Made by a program: the position numbers and the translations under genes
In this document: positions 1 through 10,800 of the stretch, in pieces
How positions within the stretch are numbered: the stretch's first letter is position 1
Layout of the letters: every line of letters begins with the position of its first letter
Assembly (NCBI RefSeq): GCF_954871325.1
Contig: NC_088778.1
Span: 12,533,882 to 12,597,881, forward strand
DNA from: Gordionus sp. m RMFG-2023
Taxonomy: Eukaryota > Nematomorpha > Gordioida > Chordodea > Parachordodidae
Direction: 5' to 3'
DNA length: 64,000 nucleotides
Notes under the pieces: generated by a model
Seen by the model: only the letters and a program-made list of their open reading frames with translations
Told to the model about the DNA's origin: nothing
The model's database searches: none

Positions 1-1782
1 AGATACAAAAAATCCAAGAGATTAGCTACAAAGGCGGTGGCTAGGGCCAAATCTATGGCATACGATGACATGTACGAAGATCTACATACCAAAGAAGGGC
101 AAAATAAAATATACAGATTAGCCAAACAGCGAGAAAAGAACTCTAGGGATATAAACGGAGCTCCGAAAGTAATCAAAAATAAAGATGGGAAATTGATAAT
201 AAAGGAAAAAGAAATAATGAATAGATGGAAAGAATATTTTCAGGAGCTTCTCAACTTTAATTCCCACATATTGCATCTCGATGAACACTCCCCTTGTCAA
301 AACCTTGTACAACCTATAACGGAACAAGAAATAATCACATGCCTCAAGCATATGAAAAACAACAAAGCTAGGGGTCCAGACGATATTCCAATAGAAAGCC
401 TTAAAGCACTAGGAGATGATGGAATACATCTCCTCACAAATCTGTACAATAAAATACTTGGAAATGAAGAGGTCCCCCAAAAATGGAGGCAGAGCTATCT
501 AGTTCCTATCTTCAAAAATAAAGGGGATCCACACAATTGTCAAAATTACAGGGGCATAAAACTAATGTCACACTGTCTAAAACTATACGAAAAAATAATA
601 GAAAAAAGATTAAGAGATATAATCGAAATAGGAGAGACACAGTTTGGCTTTATGCCTGGAAGATCAACAACCGATGCTATCCATGCAATTAGGCAAATGA
701 GTGAAAAATACAGGGAAAAGAACAAAAAGCTACACATGGTCTTTCTCGATCTAGAAAAGGCCTTCGATAGAATCCCAAGAAAACTTATCTGGTGGGCGCT
801 ACGCCACAAAAAAGTTCCCGAAAAATATATAAGAATAATAGAGGATATGTATATGGGACATACAACAATGGTCCGTAGCACAACAGGTACTTCAGCAGGC
901 TTCACAATAGCCGAAGGAGTTCATCAAGGGTCGGCTCTCAGCCCACTTCTCTTCATTACAGTAATAGATGTATTAGCACAGTCTATACCTCAAACAGTCC
1001 CGTGGAATATGATATTTGCAGATGATATTGTGATACTTGCCGAATCCAAGGATGAAATGAAAGAAAGGTTAGTGAATTGGATAAATATCCTAGAAACGCA
1101 CGGATTAAAAGTAAATAGAGAAAAGACGGAGTATATGGTGATAGGAGGAGATGAAACGGAGAGTATTGATATAAATGATTGGCAGATATCCGCAATTGAA
1201 AGCTGCAAATATTTGGGCTCCACTATACAAACAAACGGCACAATAGAAAAAGAGATAAAGAATAAGATTAATCAAGGGTGGTTAAAGTGGAGATCTTTAT
1301 CTGGAGTGCTATTTGACAAAAGAATCCCACACAAATTAAAGGGAAAAATTTACAGTTCCATAGTACAACCAACTATTCTATATAGTTCGGAAACATGGCC
1401 AACCAAAGAATCAGACGAGAGAAGTCTACAAACTATGGAGATGAGAATGCTGAGGATGATTGCTGGGGTAACAAGAAAGGATAAGGTGCGCAGTACAAGA
1501 ATACTAAATAGTTTAAAGGTAGTGCCCATTAAGACTAAGTTAATGGTAAACAGACTTAGGTGGTATGGGCACACAATGAGAAGGCCTATGAACTACATAG
1601 GAAATAAAGTTGAAAGATTGGAAGTGATGGGCAAACGTAAAAGAGGAAGGCCAAAACTTCAATGGGGCCATAAAGTTAGAGCCAATATAAAGAAGTATAA
1701 AATAGATAAAAGAGATTGTACGAATAACATAAAGTGGAGAGAGATGTTGAAGGAGCTTACCACCAGAAAAGGTGAAAGCTAA
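1..1782 (+). CDS. RTE-type LINE reverse transcriptase ORF, 3' part
   Basis: The frame is open from the first base to the stop at 1782, so the true start lies off the left edge; the GTG at 37 is not a likely start. The product is the reverse transcriptase half of a LINE polyprotein, which copies the element RNA at the nicked target. Motifs in order: KARGPDDIPIESL near nt 365-405, NYRGIKLMSH near 545, motif A FLDLEKAFDRIP near 740-775, motif B HQGSALSPLLF near 925-955, motif C FADD near 1016-1027, motif D GLKVNREKTEYM near 1100-1135, then a basic C-terminus with KRKRGRPKLQW. This block order and wording fit the RTE clade. No stop or frameshift is seen over 594 codons, which suggests recent insertion or selection. 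No endonuclease domain is visible because that part is outside the window. Confidence 0.9.
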   Translation, partial: RYKKSKRLATKAVARAKSMAYDDMYEDLHTKEGQNKIYRLAKQREKNSRDINGAPKVIKNKDGKLIIKEKEIMNRWKEYFQELLNFNSHILHLDEHSPCQNLVQPITEQEIITCLKHMKNNKARGPDDIPIESLKALGDDGIHLLTNLYNKILGNEEVPQKWRQSYLVPIFKNKGDPHNCQNYRGIKLMSHCLKLYEKIIEKRLRDIIEIGETQFGFMPGRSTTDAIHAIRQMSEKYREKNKKLHMVFLDLEKAFDRIPRKLIWWALRHKKVPEKYIRIIEDMYMGHTTMVRSTTGTSAGFTIAEGVHQGSALSPLLFITVIDVLAQSIPQTVPWNMIFADDIVILAESKDEMKERLVNWINILETHGLKVNREKTEYMVIGGDETESIDINDWQISAIESCKYLGSTIQTNGTIEKEIKNKINQGWLKWRSLSGVLFDKRIPHKLKGKIYSSIVQPTILYSSETWPTKESDERSLQTMEMRMLRMIAGVTRKDKVRSTRILNSLKVVPIKTKLMVNRLRWYGHTMRRPMNYIGNKVERLEVMGKRKRGRPKLQWGHKVRANIKKYKIDKRDCTNNIKWREMLKELTTRKGES

Positions 1783-1801
1783 AGAGAAAAAAAAAAAAAA
1801 A
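1..1801 (+). mobile_element. RTE-type LINE, 3' end with A-rich tail
   Basis: The element ends just after its ORF: the stop codon at 1780-1782 is followed by six bases and then an almost pure A run to about 1801. A very short 3' untranslated region with a simple A-rich tail is usual for RTE elements. The 5' end and any target duplication partner are off the window. It sits downstream of the last visible HECTD1 exon, in the opposite orientation to that gene, so it probably lies in a HECTD1 intron. Confidence 0.85.
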
Positions 1802-2390
1802 ATTTCATTTCAGTTCTCAACTACCAAAATTATTAAGTCTTTGGCGGGCTTAAGAAAATTTTCCCTATGATGTGCATGAACCTGGATTGGGATTTTTTTA
1901 ATATTAGATATTAGGCATAGGTGTAATATTTAACACAGAATATTTATATGGGCCTTAGGTAAAAGCTAATTTAAATATATTTTTGCTCAAAAATTTTAAA
2001 ATTATTATGGGTTGGCCAAGTTTGAGAAAATTTTTTTAAAATTATTATGGGTCAGGCTGGGCTTGGAAAATATTTATAAATTACATTGGGCTGGGCTTGG
2101 GGAAAATTTTTCAAAATTATTATCAGCTTGTTTTTTTATTATTAACTATGGTTCAGACATTGACCTAAAACAAATTTTTTTGCAGGCCTGGGCTCGGCTT
2201 GATTAAAAAATCAAGGCCCATGAAAATCTGATTTTGATTGTAATTTTAATTCATTATGAATTTTTAATATTTTATTCCAGTTCTCAACTACCAAAATTAT
2301 CATGATCTTTGGTTGGGCTTGGAAAACTTTTTCAAAATTATTATGGCCTTGGACCTTGCTTGGGAATTTTTTTAATATTAAATATTAGTA
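1802..2390. repeat. Diverged direct repeats with GGGCTTGG/GGCCC motifs
   Basis: No gene is seen. A phrase beginning CAGTTCTCAACTACCAAAAT occurs at about 1810 and again at about 2279, each followed by a TTTGG..GGGCTT segment, so the stretch contains a diverged direct duplication of about 470 bases. GGGCTGGGCTTGG, CAGGCCTGGGCTCGG and AAGGCCCATG motifs between 2040 and 2220 resemble the GC-rich subterminal motifs of the hAT element at 43453-46438, so this is probably an old non-autonomous remnant of that type. Short open frames here follow the repeats and are not genes. Confidence 0.4.
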
Positions 2391-5270
2391 AAAGCATTTT
2401 CGGCGGCGGTGTTTCTTTTTATAAAATAATCGGCTGGCGGCGGCGAATCGATTTAGACGCAAAAATCGGCGGCGGCGTCAAATATTTTTATAACTTAAAT
2501 TTTTTTAATTAAGATTATAAATTCATTGGAAACACTTTTAAAATAAAATTTATGCTTTATTATGTTTATAACTATAATTTAATAATTTTATTAAGTTATA
2601 ATTATCATGTATAAATATTATTTTATTTAGATTTATAGGACATAATAATGATCTTTTAGAGTTGAGTGAGTCCAGCTATGAAAAATACACGCTCGCTGGG
2701 TGTGCTCGTACCTGGAACGCACTAGCTACTATTGAAAGTTTAGGAAGACCCAATGCTCTTATTAACTCTAAGAAATATTTTATCTCTAAATTATAAGGCT
2801 AAAATAATGAATAACACTCTTTTTCTAAACTAGTTAAATAGTCTTGTTGTTTCAGATTATTGTTATGAATAGATGAATGTTTCGTAGTCAATGACTTAAG
2901 ATAATCGAGTTTTGAAGCAACTTCCGTCGTTTCATATTAATTTAATTTGTCCGTGTAAGGCCGTAGAGAGGTAGAGTGTTAACATAAAAATTGCACCGAA
3001 GTAATATATTTTTCCTTTAAATATTCATTTACTATGTTTATAGATTGAAAACGAAGATCCAAAAGTGCTCCTAACACCTAAGTAAAAAAATAAAACAAAG
3101 AGAAATAATATATAAAAATAATTTATGTATTTTAAAATACTACCTGAAGATCGGTTATTGGAAATCTATGATCAAATTTAGTAAGCATATTTTGTTTAAA
3201 GGATGCTATGGGAGGACTATCATATCCTTTTACAATAAAATGATTTCTAATTTCACTACAAAATAATAAGGATAAATTTATAGTAACTCCTTTTTGGGTA
3301 GATAAAAATTCAACAGTTTTTTTGAAGGTTTTAAGAAAATTTAAAAGTTCATGCACCAAGTTCCAATAGGAGTTAAATAATTTGAGATCGGGTTTCTCCA
3401 TCCTATTATAGAATGTTTATAGGATTTCTGTTATTGCCAGTCACACTTTACAGCATTATTAAAATACTACGCCAACGTGTAGGCCCATATAATTTTAAGG
3501 TTTTATGTTTTTTCTCATATGATTTTTGATTTTCACTATCATCATCAAACCCCAAACGATCTTCATAAAAAGGATCATTATCATCCAAATCTAAAATATC
3601 CGATGTATATGATATCGATTCCAAAAAATTTTCTATTTTCGATATCGTTTATATTTTTGAAATCCGATGTTTTGAATCTTAAGGCAATTATAACTTCCTT
3701 CTTTCACTTTTTTAAAGAGATTTTCTATTTTATTAACTTTTTTATTCCATCTACTGTCACTAGATTGTGTAATCCATGCCCCAAACATAAATGATGATCA
3801 TATTCTCCTAGACGAACACTTTTCTTCACATTGGGTCCTGCATCCGTAACCATTTGAATTTTCTGACCCTAAATCAAATTCATTTTCAACTTTTTCTATC
3901 TCGGAAAGAATAGTTTCAGCTGTATGTTTTTGAGTGACATGATGTGTCGCCAATGTATATAATACAATATTAAAATTATTATCTATTTCGTGAAATGTAA
4001 AGTTAATATAATTTTGACGTCTTTATTTGTCGGTCCACATATCAAAAGTTATAGCACAAAATTTAGGACCTATATTAATTTGTTGGCATATGTATGCTTT
4101 CATTGATACACATCATCTAATCCACTCCGGCTAAGTGTTGTTCTTTCTGGTAAATCTTTTGTATCTGAAATAATGCCATATTTATATATAATAAAAAGTT
4201 AATAATAAAAATATTATGCCATAAAAAATTCTAAATGTGGGATGATTTCAGTTTTATTTAAATATTCTATCATAAAATAATTAAATATCTTAACAGTTAA
4301 AATAAAAATTAGAATTGCCCTATAAAAAATTATAATGATTTTACAAATAACCTTTAGAAAATCTTGCATTCCAGTATTATTTATAGAAGAGAATGAATAT
4401 AATTCCTTACCAGAATCCATTTTTTATCTTTTATAGGGTCAGTTGTATCTTTTACAATGGGTTTGAAAAATAACTTTAAATTTTGTTTAATTTCTTCTTT
4501 ACATGATAAATCATGTTTGTCAAGTAAATATTTTATTATGTTTGATAATATTTTTAAAATAATCAAAAAATTTACTCTGAAAATGAATCATTATTTTCAT
4601 CCCCACCATCTTTATCAAGTGCTATTTGCAAGCATATATTACAAAAGACTTTATCTGTAGCAACACCGGTTCTCTTATTATTTGTATCAGTTTTTAATAT
4701 TAAGGATCCAAAATGTTTCCATGCAAAAGAGGCTTTGCTTGCAAGGATATACTATATTTTCTTACAGGGTATTGCAATGCTGCATCCATTATAATTGTTT
4801 TAGTCCTGCTATTTTTATATATGTTATAGTGGCAACAAAATAAAAATCATTAATTAAAATTTCCTTTTATGATAAAAAATTAATTTTATATAACGAGTTG
4901 TAGATTATTTGAAGCATCAAAAATTAAAAGAATAAAATATAGAATAATATCAATATCTTTTCTATTTTAATCTTATTTTATCTAGCACGTTGGTCACAGA
5001 CCTGCCCAAAGTGAGCGAAAGTGTATTATATGGATTGTTACAAATCAAATTTATAGCAAATAATATTTATTAATTTTAAAAAATAAAATCGCATTTTTTA
5101 ATAATTCAAAAAAAATTTATTATTTTATCTAATTACAATTCATAAATAATATATAAAATAAATATTATTTATAATAATAAAAAATATGTATCACGCCGCC
5201 ACGCCGTCGAATTTTTACATAGGCGGCGGCGTGGTCAAAAATTACCGGCGGCGGCGCACAATATTTTAAC
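2391..5270 (-). mobile_element. Decayed hAT transposon with GGCGGCGGCG subterminal repeats
   Basis: The two ends are marked by clusters of GGCGGCGGC units in otherwise AT-rich DNA: 2400-2476 on the left and 5195-5262, largely inverted, on the right. Between them lie minus-strand hAT transposase pieces. The outermost bases (AAAAGCATTTTCGGCGGCGG on the left, the reverse of GCGGCGCACAATATTTTAAC on the right) look like a diverged terminal inverted repeat. I could not fix a target duplication, so the borders are approximate. The element lies in the HECTD1 intron that begins at 6362. Confidence 0.6.
3132..4780 (-). pseudogene. hAT transposase remnant (BED finger and catalytic-region pieces)
   Basis: Read on the minus strand, 4590-4760 encodes a BED-type finger: ASFAWKHFGSLILKTD followed by KVFCNICLQIALDKDG, giving the W..FG spacing and the C..C pair. 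Pieces at 4381-4566 and 4214-4420 follow, and 3132-3401 encodes DLKLFNSYWNLVHELLNFL, typical of the helical part of ZBED-like hAT transposases. The frame is broken many times and no C-terminal dimerisation motif is seen, so this is an inactive copy of the element whose ends are at about 2391 and 5270. Confidence 0.6.
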
Positions 5271-6362
5271 AAATAATTTTGATATGGATCAAGTAAACTT
5301 TAAATATATTTTGACTCAAAACATAGTATTTACACTTGGTTTTATAGGATTGAACCTGGGAAGAGGGGAGGGGGTTATAAAGAATAAAAATTGGATATTA
5401 TTTTCAACTAACTGGTAACAACTATCATAAAAGTAAGGAGGAAATTCTCATTCCCCATTATTTTTGACGGGTAATCTACCAGTAACAACATTATTGTACA
5501 TTTATTAATAATTTTGTTGTTATTATATTTATTTTATATAATCACATAGTTTATTGTTTGAAGGAAAAAATTGCGCTGGATCAGCCCGGAGGAGGCCTTT
5601 CACATTTTTTAGTAAATAATATAAGGAAAAGTATTTAGTGAAATAAGAAAAAATTGGCATCAGACTAGAAATTAAAACATTATCTATTACGGGAATATTT
5701 ATGCCTAAATATTGCTTATTAATTCCTCAATAGGCATTGTTAACCATATAAATAATCCATTATAAATAAAAGTAATATATTATCTCATGCTTTAAGTGTG
5801 AAATGAGTCAATATTCTGAAAACATCAATTTTGAAACTTATTATACCAAATCATTGAGTTGTGCTTAATTAATTATTATATTTTATAAGTCTTTGTAATA
5901 GATGGATTTTTTAATTTAGCCAACTATAAGCAAAATAAAGTCTCTCTCATATGTTCCATGGGATTCAACCCCAACCTCTACTTTTCGCCTAGATATCGAT
6001 ATAAATGTATTATGAAAGCACATAATTTTATCCTATCATATTTTCCATAAAGGAGGGGTTCGTCCCAAATCCCCATTGTCTACGCCACTTTTATAGTAGT
6101 TCAAATACTAACTTACTGAAAAAAGACCATGTTTCTTTTTAAATTTTTATGTCATTAACAATGACCATAAATATAAAATGAATCCAGGTCAATATAAAAA
6201 TATTGGCCGCTACTGATATTTCTAAAAAAATTAATGATCGGACCAATCAGATAGATTCATATAGAGGTAAAGGTATGCATCTTTATTATACTCAAATCTT
6301 TTTTAAAAAAAGTCGTATTTGCTGGGAATATTAATAATTTTTGTTAAGTTTAAAAGACTCAC
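5271..6362. other. HECTD1 intron, no recognisable feature
   Basis: The donor of the last visible HECTD1 exon is at 6362-6361 (GTGAGT on the minus strand). From there to 5271 I see no exon, element end or RNA gene, only AT-rich sequence with a few GGAGGGG-type runs near 5370 and 6050. Confidence 0.5.
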
Positions 6363-7866
6363 AACACGCTCTGAGCACTATCACTAAAACTAGCTAAGGA
6401 AGTGGAAGACGGAATGGAGGCTAAACTGTCTCTGGAAGCCATTGCCGGGCCACGAGGCTTTATGAAAGCTTTCCCCCTATTTGTACGGTCTATTCCAGTC
6501 ATCCTGTTAGCATTGATATCACTATTCATCCCTTCACCTTCGGCGCTGTTAACTGCTTGAAGCAGTAGAGAGAGGGGAGGCATGGATACCATGCTAACCG
6601 TGTTTTGAGGCAATTGACCTCGGCCTAGTAATGTGTTTGTCAGGAAAAGAAGCTTTTCACGCTTAGATTTGGAGAGTTGCTGTTGATTATGGTGTGTAGT
6701 AGAAACACACATATTATCCAATATCTTTTTGGACACGGTGGGATTTTCCTAAAAAAGAAGAAATTATTTTCATGATTAAAACAAAATATCCCCAGAAGAT
6801 TTTGTTTTAAAAAGTGGGGTCAAAGACATTTATCCTTAAGGTTTTAAAAATATCTAGTGATATATCGTGATTATTATAGAATTCTAACTCCATTTTTATC
6901 AATTAAACTGGAGCTATTTAAATAAACACTGTCAATGGAGTAATTATCACGTAAAAACATATTTAAAAAATAATCATTGCGGTTTTATGCAATGTAAAAA
7001 GGATGGCTGGGGACCTCAAAGGATAGCACTTCAACCAATAGTAAAATTATATACTATATAATAAGCGAATAAAAGTTTATTATTTGAAATTATAAGTAAA
7101 TTTGTAGTTAAATAGTCCCTACAAGAAAAAGATAATTAAAAATTAAGCTTTATAACGTTATCTTAGGCCATATTTTATTAAAGTTTATCGGCAACAAAAA
7201 ATAAATTTACCAAAAATTTTTCTGCCGATTCATTCATATTTGAAGTGTTGGCATTGAGAATAGAATTTAAACCAGTATTGCAATTATTACTCCCTATAAT
7301 CAGATTAGGAAAACTTTGAGCCGTACTCAAGGATGTCATATTAGGCCCTTTCAAATTTCGATAAAGTATATATATATTTTTTAATTATAACGACTTTGAT
7401 GATTCAAAAAAAATTACAGTAATCAATTATTAATTTAAAAAAGCTCACAATCATGGAAGTAAAAATGGCGTTGTTTGGAATTGGGAATGTTTCGCTGAAG
7501 GTAAACTCCCCTATCCTTCCTTCTCTGTTCTCTCAGAGCGGCCATGGCCAACTTATCTAGTGATTTTCTTCTAGTTCCAGGGGCAGAAACATAGGCACCT
7601 GTCTCCTCGTTCTCTTCTTGTAAAAACTCTTCGTTATCGTAAATATTGCTATCCCTGGATGATGCAATTATGTCTAGGGATTGATTCAGGCGGTTGTTAG
7701 GCGAGGATATTATAAAATTATTGACATTATTCTTACCGTGGTCGTTGATACTTGAATTGTTAAAGGAAGCGTTCAGGGTTTTTGAATTAAGGTTAGTATG
7801 GAAGGAAGAGGCCAAGGTAGGCAGCTGCTGGAAAGAGGAGCTACTTGAGATGCCCTCCGTGGAAGC
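6363..7866 (-). CDS. HECTD1: HECTD1 exons 23-25: low-complexity linker
   Basis: Exons 7449-7866, 7211-7347 and 6363-6748 encode Ser/Asn-rich sequence. The one clear anchor is [16 protein letters not shown] in exon 24, matching the GAQSFPNL stretch of vertebrate HECTD1. Exon 25 ends [10 protein letters not shown] at a consensus donor (GTGAGT), leaving phase 2. The acidic segment and the HECT domain that should follow are not in the window. Phases agree at each of these junctions. Confidence 0.85.
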
Positions 7867-10800
7867 CTTAAAAATTTAATATGGGAAAAATTAGAGGAAA
7901 TAAAAGAAGGTCTAAAGATTGCATGAAAATATATACCGTGGTGTTTAGGAACTCGTTTGAAGTGGTAGAAGCGACGAATTCGTGGGATTCGAAAACTGTC
8001 TCACTTGGCCAATTGTTACCAGAGTCTTGCCGCCAAGCGGTACATTGTCCTGGGGAATCCAGCAAATTTGATGTAGAACTACATTTACGATTTATCATAG
8101 GTGACACTGGTTTATTTACTAGCAATAAGTTGGTTTCCAGATTTTTCTCATCGGCACCTTTTAAAGAAAGAGGCGTATTTTTAGGTAGATCACTGGTATT
8201 CGTCGTTTCTTCTTCAGCAAGTTTTTTGAGGGGTTTAAGGGGATAAGGAGGGCTGGCAGGTAGATTAGAATAGTTATTACGGGTCGTGTAGGTAACATTG
8301 TTGTTATTGGAGGAGTAAAAATCGGAAAAGTATTTATTGCTAGCATTGTTTCGGTTGTAAGGTGATAAGGGTACGTTATTGGTAGGTCTTTCAAAGCTGA
8401 AAACGTTTTTATTAGTTAAAGAAGAGGAGGAGGAAGCAGCAGGTGGAGAAGAGGATAGAAGTTTCAAGTCACGTCTTTGACCCTCGGCACCCATACGATA
8501 GGAATTATTAATGCCCGTTATGTCCCATATTACGTTTACCCAACCTTGAATTTAAAAAATATATATATCCAAATATCTTATTTTAAAATTTGTGTATCAT
8601 ATTTGTTGTATACAATGATTAGTTATATAGTTAGTAAGGTTTAAAAAAAATCTTTACCATTTTTGACAGGTCCTAAAACGGTTCCAGTCCCTGGTGGGTC
8701 ACCGTCTTGATTTTGCCACTTCCAATCCGGTCCCCTAACAACTTTACTCCCTAAATTAAGATTGGGAGAGATGAGCGTTGGAGAAATTGAAGACAAGTTG
8801 TTGGTGTTATTCGTAAGGATGTGCGATTTATAGGGTTTAGGTTTATTTAGTTTTCGTTTCAGCTTATTTATAGCTTGAAAAACGTGACCAGATTCGAAAA
8901 AGAGGGCTGAAAAAAATTTAAGTTTAGTATACAAAGTTTTTTTTTAAATCTAAAAACTTAGTTAACTTATAGCAATATTGAAATTTTCTTAAAATTAAAT
9001 AGATTCAACAAATCAATATTATAAAAAATCTTTGTACAAACTTTTAAAATATAAATAATCGCGCACTTATTTTGTCGCAAACGCCTACTATGGACCCATA
9101 CAGTTCGAGCCCCGTTATATTCAGATAGTATTGTGTTGGGCTTGATGTAGAAGGACCTGGATTATTATTCATTAAAGCATTGTTATTAGATTCGGATGCA
9201 TTGGATACCGATGATATCTTAAAATACCTCCAGCCATCTCTACCATCTTCAAAACTGGTATTAAAATCCTTTACGAACCAACATGTGTAGGTGAGTCTTA
9301 TAAGAAAAAATTTTTAAAAAGGCAATTATTTATTTTATTGGTTATAAAAGGTTTTTTTTTTATTTAACTAAAAAAATATATATGGTTCCTGTTATTATAA
9401 TTTAAAATTTAGGTAAGTAAAAAAAAGGGCATGTGACTATAATTATTAAAATGGCGCTTTATATATAGATTAACAAAATATGAGAGCTAAATTTTCAAAA
9501 TATCCGGAATAAGGGTTTACAGTAAAGCCGACGATGTTTTACAATTTAGGGAACAATATTATATTGTTAACAAACCCCCCCCCTCCCCATTCTAGAACTA
9601 ACCCAGCTTTATATTTAGAAAACCTGTTTTTTAATGTTTATATAAGTATTTTTTAAATTTCTAGAATATTTTTGAATGGAGGGATTAACCTGCCTAATAT
9701 AAAAGTATTTTTCATTTCTAACCCAGAATCGAGAGGTATTTTCTCATCGGTAGTGAAAGTCATCAAGACCCATTCTAGCGCATCTTTGGAGACGTAAAAA
9801 TTTTGACTTATATTTTGGTGAAGAGATGATCTTTTAAAATAAAAAAGATGTTTTTAAATTTCAAAAAAAATATGACTAAATTGCTTAAGTGAGATATCAG
9901 AAATTGACCTGTTTAACTAAAAAAGATTCTAACAATTAAACCTATTATAAAGAGTGATCATGTAAGAGCTGTTATGTTATTGGTCAACGCAAAGTAGAAA
10001 GGTGATCAATATTGTAAAACATTTTATTAGAAATCTTTAAATAATTGACAAGGAGTGACAGATCTAATGGGGTTTTGATTAAATTTTGGGCAGGGCTTGA
10101 CAACTTATGAAATATTTTTAGGGGCTAGACTACAGTTTTGAAACCTTAAAATTATGAATTAGGCTCATTTATATCATTTCCTATACAAAAATTCGGGCTG
10201 GAGAACTTGGATAAAAAAAATTATAAGGGCTAAAATTTCGGGCCGCTATGGCATTATATAATAGAAATATACTTTAAAGACGGTTTTCCGTTCCTCAATG
10301 TTATAGTTGTTGGTAAGAACCAAAGTCCCAAATCGATTTCTAACCATGATTTTCTATTTTAAAAAAATTTTAATTTAAAAAGAAAGTAAACAATAAAAAA
10401 AATTGAAATTAGTTTTTAAAAAAATTTCTCAATAGCTTTGTAAATTGTAGTTAACTGTCGAGATTCGCTCAAAAGTAATTGAACATATTTTTAATATTCA
10501 TATGTAAGAATTAGCTCAACACAACGTATAAGTGATATTTATTTCAAGATTAGGTGTTATATTTTGACGATCGCTAATTTGTATAAAGTCGCAAATAATA
10601 ATATTTATATCGTTTATTAAACTTGTTTATATATAAAATTACCCCCACCTTAAACATCTAAAAATTTAGAAGTCTTTTTTTAAAGAGAATATTAAAAACG
10701 TGGCCAAAAAATTTGTTAAATTTTAATATTGTGATTCCTTATAAGGTTTTTAAACTTTTGAAACAAGTTTTGCAACCTACGTAAATATTCATTGTTATTA

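Noticed and set aside
1965-5320. AATTTAAATATATTTTTGCTCAAAA near 1965 and a similar phrase near 5290 as a possible flanking duplication of the GGCGG element
   Set aside because: The phrases lie hundreds of bases outside one end and the similarity is within what AT-rich DNA gives by chance.
7694-8394. Open frames antisense or frame-shifted to the HECTD1 linker exons
   Set aside because: They overlap exons 22 and 23 in other frames and lose to the in-phase spliced model.
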